This document shows, piece after piece, positions 26,569 to 34,846 of a DNA stretch of 64,000 bases. Within the stretch, counting starts at the first letter, position 1; each line of letters starts with the position of its first letter. The position numbers and the translations under genes are program-made. Source of the stretch: Sphingobacteriales bacterium (lineage in GTDB: Bacteria > Bacteroidota > Bacteroidia > Chitinophagales > Chitinophagaceae); assembly GCA_004144175.1 (NCBI GenBank), contig SEFT01000014.1:1-64000 (forward strand), read 5' to 3'. A model generated the notes under the pieces. That model searched no databases and was not told where the DNA came from. It was given only the letters and a program-made list of their open reading frames with translations.

Positions 26569-26937
26569 TTACTGTTTAAAGTGTGGATTGTAGATTATGC
26601 CAAATACATTGCCCCATGGGTCTTTTACAGAGGCGACCTTGATATCTCCTCCCACATCCATAGGCTCGGCATGCACTGTAGCTCCAAGCTCCAATAGTCT
26701 TTTGTAGCTCGCATCAACATCGTCTACGCCCCAGTATGTAACAACGCTGTCTCCTTTGGCTACTGTGCCCTCTTCTGGTTGCAAGCCAAGCTCATAGCCC
26801 GCTACATTAAAGCCTACATAAAAAGGCTCGTCGAAGTACGGTTGTACTCCGAGTATATTGCTATACCATTCTTTAGCTTTTGTAAGGTCGCTTACCGTAT
26901 AGCCTACTGTTCTAAGCCCTAAGAAATTATTGCTCAT
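26569..26937 (-). CDS. VOC/glyoxalase-family protein
   Basis: 122 residues with the VOC betaalphabeta-beta-beta repeat: LRTVGYTVSDLTKAKEWYSNIL, YELGLQPEEG, and DVDASYKRLLELGATV with KDPWGNVFGIIYNP at the end. The usual metal ligands (His/Glu) are mostly replaced here, as in many VOC binding proteins. Enzyme activity is therefore uncertain. Cytosolic. Divergent from csaA. Confidence 0.88.
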   Translation of the reverse strand: MSNNFLGLRTVGYTVSDLTKAKEWYSNILGVQPYFDEPFYVGFNVAGYELGLQPEEGTVAKGDSVVTYWGVDDVDASYKRLLELGATVHAEPMDVGGDIKVASVKDPWGNVFGIIYNPHFKQ

Positions 26938-27014
26938 ATAGATATCCTGTTTTGTAATTCTGGTTAAGAAGTGTGAATTGTTACGCGTGTTAACTTTACC
27001 TGCAAAATAACGAT

Positions 27015-27350
27015 ATGGAACAAATTAGCTGGAAGGATTTCGAGAAGGTGGAATTAAGGGTCGGTACCGTGATAGAAGTAGAAGAATTTCCTAAAGCAAA
27101 GAAGCCCGCATATAAGCTAAAGATCGACTTTGGTGAATATGGTTCCCGCTGGAGCAGTGCGCAGATAACCAGGCATTATACGCCTGAACAGCTTATTGGC
27201 AGGCAGGTAGTCTGTGTTATTAATTTCCCCGAAAAGCAAATAGCAAACTTAAAGTCACAATGTCTGGTTACAGGCTTTACAGATGCCAATGGGGATATTG
27301 TACTCACGTCGGTAGAAAGGCAAGTGCCGAATGGTAGCAGGCTAATATAA
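27015..27350 (+). CDS. csaA: tRNA-binding protein, CsaA type
   Basis: 111 residues forming one OB-fold tRNA-binding domain, as in CsaA and the C-terminus of methionyl-tRNA synthetase: FEKVELRVGTVIEVEEFPKAKKPAY, SSAQITRHY, and VVCVINFPEKQIANLKSQ. CsaA is a cytosolic dimer that acts as a secretion-related chaperone or tRNA binder. Length is standard. A weak hairpin (27351-27376) follows, between it and the convergent T9SS gene. Confidence 0.92.
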   Translation: MEQISWKDFEKVELRVGTVIEVEEFPKAKKPAYKLKIDFGEYGSRWSSAQITRHYTPEQLIGRQVVCVINFPEKQIANLKSQCLVTGFTDANGDIVLTSVERQVPNGSRLI

Positions 27351-27393
27351 AAAGCCCACAGTACATATGGGCCTTTCTACGCGACGTAAAGTC

Positions 27394-29067
27394 TTACTCT
27401 TTTATAAAACGACTGTTATGTTGAATTTCACCATCCCTGCATTGTATGTAGTACATGCCTGGTGCCAGCCTGCTGATGTCGATCTGCAGCCTTCCATCTT
27501 TATAGATATTTTCAGTTGCAATTAATCTGCCGATATTATCATAAACCCTCACTGCATTATTAGCTACAGCTGAATTCAAGCCTTCTATATAGAGCATGCT
27601 ACTTGCCGGGTTAGGGTAAGCATTGATTTGAGAAGATGCAGTGTGGATACGTCCTACTGATACCGACTGGAGACTCTTGTGTATTTGCTGTGCACTGTCC
27701 GCTACCTTTTTTATTTCGTTGAATCCATCGTTGCAACTGTAGGCAGGAATTGGGTCGGTAACAACAAGCGCAAACACTAATTTTTCTGTAGCGCCCGCAT
27801 TAAAGTTAAAATCATTGGAAGTAATAAGGAAACGCCTGTCATATGGCTGATTATTGCTGGCACATTCCGACCATTGCTTGTTGTCTGAAGGGTCTCCGGG
27901 GAAAACATATTTCGTAGCCGGTCCGGTACCAAACCCTCTGGACACTACGCCTTTTCCTACAAAATCATTTCTAAACGGGTCGCCGTTCTTTAGCAAGGCG
28001 CGCATATAGTTATCGTAGTCAGAGTCCGTTGCAGGATCGCCTAATACTCCATTTCCGTTGTTGTGGTATACGAAGCTGCCGGCAGGTACTTTTGAGTTTT
28101 GGTTGTCTCCTGGCATACTTAGTAAAGTAACAGCTGCTGTTGGCACCTGGGATCCATAGCTTTCCGGCTCGCCATTACCATCTTCTGGGCGCCCATTGTA
28201 GACAATCCCCATTCTGCGACTGGAGTCGAAACCTATAAAATCGTCAAAAGCATATCCGAGATCAGGGTCTATCCAAAGACCCATTCTGAAATCAGTATAA
28301 TTTGTTGTTGATCTATTGGCCACTTGGTACTCGTAGAATATGATATTGTCGGCAGATGTACTCTTCTTAAAAGCATATGCGCAAGCTTTTATCTCTGCCT
28401 TGAAAGGAACACCACCATTGGTACTAAAATTGTGGGTAATGCCGTTGTCGTTGAATATCCACCAAAGCATTTGGTCTCCCTTCATCTCAGGGTAATCTCC
28501 ATCAAGCGCATTATACTTTCCGTCTTTATTTGCGTCTACATACGGGGCCATATCCCTATCAACAACAATAGAAGCACCACCATTTCCCTTGGCGTGTAGA
28601 TTCCCTTTTGCAGGCCATTCTAATATCACCCGTGGTGTGTTTATGGAGTCACGGTTCGTTAGTGAAAGGAATTTGCTGATATCCGATTGGTTGATCTTCC
28701 AAATTTTAGCCCATTGGTTAATGATAGGGGCAGTAGTTGAACCGGTATTGTCGAGTGGGCCAGGCCAGTAGTCATTTCCCGTACCTCTATACATTTGCGC
28801 AGATACGTGGAGTTTTCCGTTATCGCCGTAACCGGCCATCCAAAGGGCGCCACCCATCATAGTGTGCCGGCCGGACCCCTTCGGGAATTCGCAGGCTGGA
28901 TTGGGGCCATTGAGCGGTTGGCTCCAAAGGTCTCCATGTAAGAGCACCGATGCGCGTAAGTTGTTAATGTCGACATACTCGATGGTCGAGAATGGCATGA
29001 GCTGTGCATCTGTCTCGGCGTAATGAAGTAGTAGAATGACAGCAGACAGGAAGATTTGCTTTTTCAT
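27394..29067 (-). CDS. Large secreted T9SS-cargo protein
   Basis: 557 residues. The signal peptide ends ETDAQ. The body is beta-rich with no catalytic family I can name; it has Asp-rich calcium-like loops (DANKDGKYNALDGDYPEM). The last about 85 residues form a type A T9SS sorting domain: INAYPNPASSMLYIEGL, VRVYDNIGRLIA and LAPGMYYIQ. Such proteins cross the outer membrane by T9SS and end up on the surface or outside. The cargo function is unknown; the domain order resembles other uncharacterised Bacteroidetes exported proteins. Confidence 0.85.
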   Translation of the reverse strand: MKKQIFLSAVILLLHYAETDAQLMPFSTIEYVDINNLRASVLLHGDLWSQPLNGPNPACEFPKGSGRHTMMGGALWMAGYGDNGKLHVSAQMYRGTGNDYWPGPLDNTGSTTAPIINQWAKIWKINQSDISKFLSLTNRDSINTPRVILEWPAKGNLHAKGNGGASIVVDRDMAPYVDANKDGKYNALDGDYPEMKGDQMLWWIFNDNGITHNFSTNGGVPFKAEIKACAYAFKKSTSADNIIFYEYQVANRSTTNYTDFRMGLWIDPDLGYAFDDFIGFDSSRRMGIVYNGRPEDGNGEPESYGSQVPTAAVTLLSMPGDNQNSKVPAGSFVYHNNGNGVLGDPATDSDYDNYMRALLKNGDPFRNDFVGKGVVSRGFGTGPATKYVFPGDPSDNKQWSECASNNQPYDRRFLITSNDFNFNAGATEKLVFALVVTDPIPAYSCNDGFNEIKKVADSAQQIHKSLQSVSVGRIHTASSQINAYPNPASSMLYIEGLNSAVANNAVRVYDNIGRLIATENIYKDGRLQIDISRLAPGMYYIQCRDGEIQHNSRFIKE

Positions 29068-29203
29068 AGATTCAGATGTTTATTGTACTATAAACTTATA
29101 GCAGCTTTTGCATCTGAGGTATGCTTTGTTTGTAATATGACAAAAAAATGTTTTTTGACAAACAGGCCTGTGACAATGACATAGACATTAAACTGCACTA
29201 GCG

Positions 29204-30130
29204 TTATTGCATGTCCACCCTTTTGGGGCTAATTGTCTCAAACATCAGGTAGGTCCTTCCGTCAAATGATATAAGCAATGGCTCTTCGCTGTACCATGGC
29301 AGGCCGGTGTGTGTATTCTTATGTGCCTGTATGTGCAGGTGCGGCTCCAGTGTAAAGCCTGAATTGCCCGCCAATGCCAGTGGCTGCCCTTGTTTTACTT
29401 TATCGCCCGCCTGCACCATTACACTGCCTTGCTTAAAATGCGCCATGAATACATAGTATCCATCTGTTTCCAGCGTTACCATATTCGTATTGGTAGGGCC
29501 GCGCTTGCGGCTGGGCGGTATATTGTCAGGATTATCATTTTCGGCTCTTACAACTATACCATCACAAGGGGCAAAGACAGTATCGTTGAATATGCCATAG
29601 TCCTCCAGTTTTTTCGAGAATATGGTTGATGCTCTGTTGCCTGTTTTGTTCAGTTTCACAATATCGATGGCATAGATAGCGCCGCGGTAGCTGTAGTGAA
29701 ATAAGTTGGTCGGCAAGCCTTTACCCCCTTGTAGTATAAAGTACTTTCCTGTCTTTAATGGGAAGGCCAGTTCTGCTTTATCAGCTTTGCCGGTGGTGCC
29801 TGTAAAGTACAAGATGGCTAATGCACTGAAAACTAACGTGCCGATGACATTGATGAATGCACGTACAGGATGACTTTTATTGCTGCTGAGACGCTTCCTG
29901 CGCGCTAAACCTATAGCCAGCAACACCAGCAAGGCAATTCCGAATACGTATTTGAGGTATACGGTTAGAAATACCCAGGTGCCATATAGATATACTACCG
30001 CGCCAAGTGATAAAGCAACAAGTAGCCGATGCCAGCCTGCATTGAGTGATAGGCGACCTCCTTTCCACAGGCCGTAAAGAGAATAAAACGCCGAAAATAA
30101 TGTTATGGCTAGTAAGGTGTAAACAATCAT
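29204..30130 (-). CDS. Membrane-anchored M23 (LytM) peptidase
   Basis: 308 residues. Four hydrophobic helices (about 1-20, 35-58, 62-77, 92-110) precede an M23/LytM fold from about 140 on. The second metal motif HLH is intact (EPHLHIQ, 264-266), and His231 fits the catalytic His. The first motif, usually HxxxD, reads AIYAID with Ile152 where His is expected and Asp156 kept; His145 further upstream may substitute. M23 enzymes cut peptide cross-links of peptidoglycan. The catalytic domain should face the periplasm. Divergent from the 93-aa protein gene. Confidence 0.85.
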   Translation of the reverse strand: MIVYTLLAITLFSAFYSLYGLWKGGRLSLNAGWHRLLVALSLGAVVYLYGTWVFLTVYLKYVFGIALLVLLAIGLARRKRLSSNKSHPVRAFINVIGTLVFSALAILYFTGTTGKADKAELAFPLKTGKYFILQGGKGLPTNLFHYSYRGAIYAIDIVKLNKTGNRASTIFSKKLEDYGIFNDTVFAPCDGIVVRAENDNPDNIPPSRKRGPTNTNMVTLETDGYYVFMAHFKQGSVMVQAGDKVKQGQPLALAGNSGFTLEPHLHIQAHKNTHTGLPWYSEEPLLISFDGRTYLMFETISPKRVDMQ

Positions 30131-30319
30131 CTGAGTTGAAACTACTATTGTCTATATCCTTCTACAAAAAATATGCAACGAGCCCTACTGAAAAACATAT
30201 AAAGTGGATCAGTATGATTATGAACCGGATAGATCTAATAGCGCTTGAAGAAGGCAAATTTAGCGTGCTGAGGCATGGTTTTGTATGATCCTGTATTGTA
30301 AACTGAACAATCAATTATT

Positions 30320-30601
30320 ATGAAACCAAAGACAATACTTGCGCTAGTAGCTGCCGGAGCAGCAGTTGCATTGCTGATGAATACAAAGAAAGGAAGACAA
30401 GTAACCAATGATCTTCTGGACTGTGCAGGAGATATGGGTGGCAATCTGAATAAATTCAGCGCTAAAGCAGGCGACCAGCTTTCTGACCTCGGCGATTACA
30501 TCAGCCGCGAAGCGGTAAGCTTTGGTGACGACGCGCGCCGCAGGATATTGAATATCCTGAGCGATACTATGGATAGAGTTAAGAATACGAAGCTTTCATA
30601 A
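30320..30601 (+). CDS. YtxH-like small membrane-anchored protein
   Basis: 93 residues. A short N-terminal hydrophobic anchor (TILALVAAGAAVALLM) is followed by TKKGRQVTNDL and an amphipathic helix with AGDQLSDLGDYI, the pattern of YtxH-type proteins often seen in general stress regulons. It fits with the CsbD protein 1.6 kb away. Weakly defined family; function unknown. Confidence 0.72.
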   Translation: MKPKTILALVAAGAAVALLMNTKKGRQVTNDLLDCAGDMGGNLNKFSAKAGDQLSDLGDYISREAVSFGDDARRRILNILSDTMDRVKNTKLS

Positions 30602-30612
30602 GGTGGATTTAG

Positions 30613-30652
30613 AAAAAGCGAAGGGCAATCATTTGATTGCCCTTCGCTTTTT
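30613..30652. terminator. Very strong bidirectional terminator
   Basis: A 14-bp GC-rich stem plus five A-T pairs (30613-30631 with 30634-30652) and a 2-base loop, with A5 and T5 flanks. It separates the YtxH-like gene from the convergent lipoprotein gene. Confidence 0.95.
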
Positions 30653-30668
30653 ATGCTCCCTGTATTTG

Positions 30669-31313
30669 TTACCACTTAACCGTAAGATAGTCCGCAAAAC
30701 CTCTCGTATTTGCCAGGACTATAAAGCCCACCTTCGATCCGCTCAAGTACTTCTGTTTCAGCTCGAACAGTTTAGTGCCATTTGCATAGCCTATCCAGTA
30801 GCCATCTACCTGTTCCAGTTCTATCTCGTTCCAACCCTCCTGTATCGCGCTGCTTTCCTGCCAGTCAATAAGCGCTTTCGCTGCCACGCCGGAGCTGCCT
30901 TCATCATATAAAGCAAAGTATCCCTGGTCATCTATCATCAGCGAAAAACCATAGTCATTATCCGATACTCCGAATGCAAGCCCCATAGCATTATTGGAGC
31001 TGATCTTCGTTTGTATCAGGAAGTCGCGGTTCAGGTTTGCTCCTGTTTGTATGGCAACTGTATTGGTGCCGTCATTTTTAGGTTCGTATATATACTGTAG
31101 TGACCCTCCTCCAACCGTTACCTTAGCTGCATTGCCGATGTCTGAAAAAGACCAATTATGTACGTCTCTGTTGAAGTCATCATCGAAAGTGTATTGATAG
31201 CCTACCGGCTGTTGCGGAATAGGCTGTGGATTATAATATTCGTCTTTGACACATCCGGTGAAGCCTAGTGCCCCAGCTATAAGTATAATGGATGTTAGTT
31301 TATTGAAAATCAT
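30669..31313 (-). CDS. Lipoprotein with a jelly-roll-like (lectin/LamG-type) domain
   Basis: 214 residues. The lipobox is FTGC. After a Pro/Gln linker the sequence reads as a concanavalin-like sandwich: YTFDDDFNRDVHNWSFSD, FLIQTKISSNNAMGLAFGV, GYFALYDE, GWNEIELEQVDGYWIGYANG, and KVGFIVLANTRGFADYLTVKW. This pattern occurs in surface proteins that bind or process glycans, but no catalytic residues are evident. Anchored in a membrane facing the periplasm or outside. Single gene with a strong terminator. Confidence 0.75.
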   Translation of the reverse strand: MIFNKLTSIILIAGALGFTGCVKDEYYNPQPIPQQPVGYQYTFDDDFNRDVHNWSFSDIGNAAKVTVGGGSLQYIYEPKNDGTNTVAIQTGANLNRDFLIQTKISSNNAMGLAFGVSDNDYGFSLMIDDQGYFALYDEGSSGVAAKALIDWQESSAIQEGWNEIELEQVDGYWIGYANGTKLFELKQKYLSGSKVGFIVLANTRGFADYLTVKW

Positions 31314-31486
31314 CGCGTGTGTTGTTACATAGCCTATTCCAACAAATATGCCATTTCGATTACCGATAATGCACTACAATCTGTTTTTGCGAATTCTTAA
31401 CGTTTGGCAACTCTGCTATTTAACTTTTGCCGAAGCTGTATGGTCTGGTTTTTTATGAATATACACTGAATTATAAACGATGAGCT

Positions 31487-32059
31487 ATGAAACAATTCAT
31501 TTTCAAATCATTTGCAGCACTGGCCATATTTGGCTTTGCAGCTTGTAATAATGAAACAAAGACAGAAACCAGTGTATCAGACATAAAGGGTGAAAATACC
31601 AATGAGAAGCTGGAAACAGGTATGGAAGTAAGCAGCGACTTCGATCCCAGCGTAACTTATACAGATTTGACAACAGGTCAAGGCATTCATCTAAAACGTG
31701 ACGACAATGGCGCAATCGTAAATCTAGAGACGGGAGCGCCTGTTGAGTTCTATGTTGACATGAGCACGCAGGATACCTTTTATGGTAAAACCGGTGCAGA
31801 AGTGAATAATGCTCTGCTTTATACCAATGGAGTATATACAATTGACGAGGCACGCATGAACGGCGATTACAAAGAGACAATGGAAGGCGATGAATATAAA
31901 TTCAAGTCAGGCGATACGAAAATAAAGTCGACGGATGATGAGTATAAGTATAAAAGCGGTGACACGAAGATAAAGATCAACGAAGACGAGACTAAAATAA
32001 AGACCGGCAACATGAAGATAAAGCAGGAGAACGGTAAGACGGAAATAAAAGCGGACTAA
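31487..32059 (+). CDS. Lipoprotein with charged Lys-Ile-Lys repeat tail
   Basis: 190 residues. Lipobox FAAC with acidic linker after it. Residues about 55-130 are a compact domain. The last about 60 residues are near-identical units of about 14-16 residues with the core DEYKxKSGDTKIK, repeated about three and a half times and drifting at the end (DETKIKTGNMKIK). The tail alternates Lys, Asp/Glu and Ile, like a long beta ladder. I know no family for it. An ordered surface repeat or ion-binding role is possible. Confidence 0.7.
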   Translation: MKQFIFKSFAALAIFGFAACNNETKTETSVSDIKGENTNEKLETGMEVSSDFDPSVTYTDLTTGQGIHLKRDDNGAIVNLETGAPVEFYVDMSTQDTFYGKTGAEVNNALLYTNGVYTIDEARMNGDYKETMEGDEYKFKSGDTKIKSTDDEYKYKSGDTKIKINEDETKIKTGNMKIKQENGKTEIKAD

Positions 32060-32077
32060 CCTTCCTGTTAAACGACA

Positions 32078-32116
32078 ATATAAAAGCGGGTGCTGTTGCA
32101 TCCGCTTTTATATTTC
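32078..32116 (+). terminator. Long hairpin terminator
   Basis: A 12-bp A/T- and GC-mixed stem (32078-32089 with 32102-32113) extended inward by a GT and three more pairs, with TATTT behind it. Closes the charged-repeat lipoprotein gene. Confidence 0.88.
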
Positions 32117-32197
32117 CATCGTTTTAAGTTATTCTAAACAGTCTAGGGATGCACCCTGGCATAGTTGTTTAAACTTGCTTACGAAACAATAGTAGCT

Positions 32198-32383
32198 ATG
32201 GACAAGCTAGAACTAAAAGGTAAATGGAATGAGCTGAAAGGTAAAGCCAAACAAGCGCATGGCGACCTTACTGATGATGACCTGAAGTACGAAGAGGGCA
32301 AGGACGATGAACTATACGGACGCCTGCAGCAAAAGCTGGGTAAAACACGCGATGAGGTAGTAAGTTGGCTTCGTTCGCTGTAA
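32198..32383 (+). CDS. CsbD-like stress protein
   Basis: 61 residues matching the CsbD family: [22 protein letters not shown], then [22 protein letters not shown]. CsbD proteins are small, highly charged, and belong to general stress regulons. Function not known. The start is at 32198 since the longer frame adds 11 residues unlike the family. Confidence 0.92.
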   Translation: MDKLELKGKWNELKGKAKQAHGDLTDDDLKYEEGKDDELYGRLQQKLGKTRDEVVSWLRSL

Positions 32384-32406
32384 GGCACGACACAATACTT
32401 GAAACA

Positions 32407-32452
32407 AAAATGGTAGCGACAGGCATCTGATACATGCTGCTACCATTTTCTA
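32407..32452. terminator. Bidirectional terminator
   Basis: An 11-bp stem (32407-32417 with 32439-32449) with a 21-base inner part that can pair weakly. A-rich left and T-rich right. It lies between the CsbD gene and the minus-strand gene ending at 32480. Confidence 0.82.
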
Positions 32453-32479
32453 CTTGGGCTATACTGTGCGGTATAGCCC

Positions 32480-33025
32480 TTATTCTTTTCCGCCCATGCC
32501 GCGAAACTGGTGATGTGTTTCCCTAAACAATACATTGAATGTAGTAAGCGAACCGTAGATAGCAGTAACGTATTGTTGCATGTCTACTTTCTCCTCATCG
32601 GTAAGCCCTTTATGTGCATTTATCTTCTGCTCGATTAGCCTTAGCCTGTCGCGCACCATTACTATCTTATGGAAGAAGGTTTCTATCGGCAGGTCTTTGG
32701 GTTGCAGTGAGCTATCGCCGGGCTTTAATATCAGGGTGCCATTGTTCCATTTATTGGCCATCGGCACTATCTGCATTTCATGCAGCCTCCGCTCCAGTAT
32801 ATTGTCCAGTGCCTGCTCGATATCGGCAAGCGAGATGTTGCCGCCTATGCTTTCAGTTGAGTTTTGGCTAGCTGAAATTACTGTTAGCCCAAACTCTTTA
32901 CCTATGGTTTTTGCTGAGTTCTGCGATTTGAACCAGATGGTATATGTCTCGCTGCCTGCGTCTACAATAGTGCCTCTGCCAAAATGAGGATGCTCTACTC
33001 TTGAGCCTATTCCTAGTGTTTCCAT
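32480..33025 (-). CDS. Conserved hypothetical protein with Tudor/KOW-like N-terminus
   Basis: 181 residues. The N-terminal LGIGSRVEHPHFGRGTIVDA reads like a small SH3/Tudor-type barrel as found at the end of UvrD-type helicases. A helical, partly coiled-coil region follows (DIEQALDNILERRLHEM and then MVRDRLRLIEQKINAHKGL). No signal peptide; cytosolic. I recall similar proteins in Bacteroidetes without a known role. ATG at 33025 is preferred over the five-residue longer frame. Confidence 0.65.
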   Translation of the reverse strand: METLGIGSRVEHPHFGRGTIVDAGSETYTIWFKSQNSAKTIGKEFGLTVISASQNSTESIGGNISLADIEQALDNILERRLHEMQIVPMANKWNNGTLILKPGDSSLQPKDLPIETFFHKIVMVRDRLRLIEQKINAHKGLTDEEKVDMQQYVTAIYGSLTTFNVLFRETHHQFRGMGGKE

Positions 33026-33083
33026 AGCCCGAATATACAAACGCTGTTCAATTTTCTATTTAACAGGCAGTAAATGCAGATAG

Positions 33084-34130
33084 CTACCCGGCACCGCGGA
33101 CAGGCGAGCGCTTTACTGGCTCTGTCCTGATAGGCACAGGCTTGGGTTTAGGCCGCTTTATCGGCTCGGCTACGTCAGCGTTGTAAATGTAAGCCAGCGA
33201 CTCATTGATGTATATATTTACAGGGTACTTACCTGCTTTCTCGAAAGGTATATCTACGTACAAGTAGTTGTCTTCAATTGTAAACGGTACGGGTGCAATT
33301 TCCCTGTACTTATAGCTTACCGATACACTACGTACCAACAATGGATTATCCACCTCAAACGCTACTTTTTTAGAAGTGTCGGCACGGCCTCTTATTTTCC
33401 CCCGCATCACTACAGGATATACTTCATTAGCAATAGCTGCCGGACCAATAATAGGGGATATACTGAAAGCAGCTTTGTTGAAAGGAGTATCCAGCATTTG
33501 CCATTTTTTATTGATGGGGTAGTGGCTCAGGGCAAAAAGCTCTTTGTCAGCCAGGAACCATGCTCCGTTATAGGTTTTGGTAAATGACTTCACTTTGCTG
33601 TCCGTTTGGCCCGCACCCCATGTAGCATCTACAGGATACCATGTGTCGTCTATAAGTATAGCGTTCCAGGCATGCATGTTCTTTTCATTTACCAGCCCTA
33701 TATTTTCAGGAGTGTATTTGGCAAAACCTGTGATCACTTCACATTTTATCTGCGCCAGTTCACACATGGTTTTGTAAAGGTTGGCGTATCCTTCATAAGT
33801 GGTTTTGCGGTTGATGAGCGCGTGAGATGCGCTGTTGTTCCGCTGCTTGGGATGATGGTGTGCACGGCAATCATAATCGATATAAAACGCTACCCAGGCA
33901 TATATAGCACGAGCGCGGTCGGCCTGTTTTGATTTTCCGGCTGTTACCGCATCTACTATCTGCTTCAGCATATAGTTATTCATCGGGCCAATGCGCATCA
34001 CCGAACTATCCACTTTGCCAAAGTTGCTTTTATCTACATTACGGGCGCTACTCCCAATTGCTGCAAACAAAAGGATCAGCAGTGCTGCTAAAGGTTTTAT
34101 ATGTGATCTGCAAGACGGCAACAACGACAC
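33084..34130 (-). CDS. Transglutaminase-fold protein lacking the catalytic Cys
   Basis: 348 residues. A signal peptide (about 1-29) precedes a transglutaminase-like domain (about 65-190). The motif TYEGYANLYKTM holds Tyr112 where active enzymes carry the nucleophilic Cys in (C)xGYA. The catalytic His (HAWNAI, His153) and Asp (YPVDATWG, Asp168) are kept. The C-terminal half is beta-rich with a Pro-Lys tail (KRPKPKPVPIR). It is probably a non-enzymatic binding or scaffold protein in the periplasm. The start is GTG at 34130; no ATG fits the signal sequence and an in-frame stop lies just upstream. Confidence 0.8.
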   Translation of the reverse strand: MSLLPSCRSHIKPLAALLILLFAAIGSSARNVDKSNFGKVDSSVMRIGPMNNYMLKQIVDAVTAGKSKQADRARAIYAWVAFYIDYDCRAHHHPKQRNNSASHALINRKTTYEGYANLYKTMCELAQIKCEVITGFAKYTPENIGLVNEKNMHAWNAILIDDTWYPVDATWGAGQTDSKVKSFTKTYNGAWFLADKELFALSHYPINKKWQMLDTPFNKAAFSISPIIGPAAIANEVYPVVMRGKIRGRADTSKKVAFEVDNPLLVRSVSVSYKYREIAPVPFTIEDNYLYVDIPFEKAGKYPVNIYINESLAYIYNADVAEPIKRPKPKPVPIRTEPVKRSPVRGAG

Positions 34131-34246
34131 TGTTGATTATGATACAACAAGGTAGGCAAATATAATTTCGATATATCACCACAATGTAAAAACGTGGTAT
34201 AGTTACGGCTTATTGCCGTTAAGGTTTGTTAAAACTGATGGAAACA

Positions 34247-34282
34247 AAAATCCCGGTTGCCAGAAAATGGCACCGGGATTCG
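34247..34282 (-). terminator. Hairpin terminator of the 34302-34682 gene
   Basis: Read on the minus strand it is an 8-bp GC-rich stem extended by five more pairs (TGCCA/TGGCA) with a small loop and a T5 tail, 20 bases after the stop of the minus-strand gene. Confidence 0.85.
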
Positions 34283-34301
34283 TTTCATGTGTGTGAGTGC
34301 A

Positions 34302-34682
34302 TCAATGTCCATGCGATGCTATAGGTGTTACAGGGGCCGGGTTCATAAGCCTGATGCGATAAAAGTTGCCGTCTTGCATTAGCTGCACTTCATATCCCTT
34401 CAGCCGTAGTTCGGTAGCTTTGCATACTGCATTTAGCTGGTTGGTATGTACTTCAGGGAGACCGTCATTATCTACCAGGTACAGGTCGTTATGTACAACA
34501 GAGAACCGGGGCTTGCTTTTGATGCCAGCAACCTGCCAGTCTATTTCCTGTTGTAGCTTTTGCTTGATAAACGAAGGCTGGTAGCTATTGCTGACAAACC
34601 TGCGAAGCCATTCCAGTGCATCTGCATTGCGATAGCTTTTTATCCAGCTGCTGACGTGTGTGTAGTAGTTGTTGGTCTCCAT
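34302..34682 (-). CDS. Hypothetical protein under an S24-repressor-controlled promoter
   Basis: 126 residues, no signal or membrane segment. A helical N-terminus (SSWIKSYRNADALEWLRRFV) and a mixed C-terminal part with a beta-hairpin (FSVVHNDLYLVDNDGLPEV) and YEVQLMQDGNFYRIRLM. I recognise no family. Start set at ATG 34682 (an ATG three codons earlier is possible). Its promoter (TTTG at 34821-34818, TACATTTG at 34798-34791, minus strand) overlaps palindromes in front of the S24 repressor gene, so this is a likely target gene. Confidence 0.62.
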   Translation of the reverse strand: METNNYYTHVSSWIKSYRNADALEWLRRFVSNSYQPSFIKQKLQQEIDWQVAGIKSKPRFSVVHNDLYLVDNDGLPEVHTNQLNAVCKATELRLKGYEVQLMQDGNFYRIRLMNPAPVTPIASHGH

Positions 34683-34723
34683 ATAATGCATTTTAAAGGT
34701 TTAGAATCTCTACTGATTTTTAA

Positions 34724-34755
34724 ATTGGTCATTCAAGACTAAAACTCTACATTTG
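34724..34755 (+). promoter_or_regulatory. Promoter of the S24 repressor gene
   Basis: ATTG (34724-34727) and TACATTTG (34748-34755), 20 bases apart, reading toward the repressor. Start of transcription near 34762, which puts the palindromic sites at 34786-34812 inside the leader. Confidence 0.6.
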
Positions 34756-34785
34756 TGCAGAGGTGTAGTATGAATGTCTTGTTTG

Positions 34786-34812
34786 TTGTACAAATGTACA
34801 AATATTGTACAA
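34786..34812. promoter_or_regulatory. Array of TTGTACAA palindromes, probable operator
   Basis: TTGTACAA at 34786-34793, TGTACA at 34795-34800 and TTGTACAA at 34805-34812. All are self-complementary, spaced 8 and 11 bases between centres. They lie between the S24 repressor and a divergent gene and cover the minus-strand promoter from its -7 box into the spacer. Confidence 0.72.
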
Positions 34813-34821
34813 AAGTCCAAA
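34791..34821 (-). promoter_or_regulatory. Divergent promoter covered by operator palindromes
   Basis: On the minus strand, TTTG at 34821-34818, a 19-base spacer and TACATTTG at 34798-34791. This is a full consensus match, reading toward the 126-aa gene. Confidence 0.68.
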
Positions 34822-34846
34822 TCTGACATTAAAAATTTTATTCACA

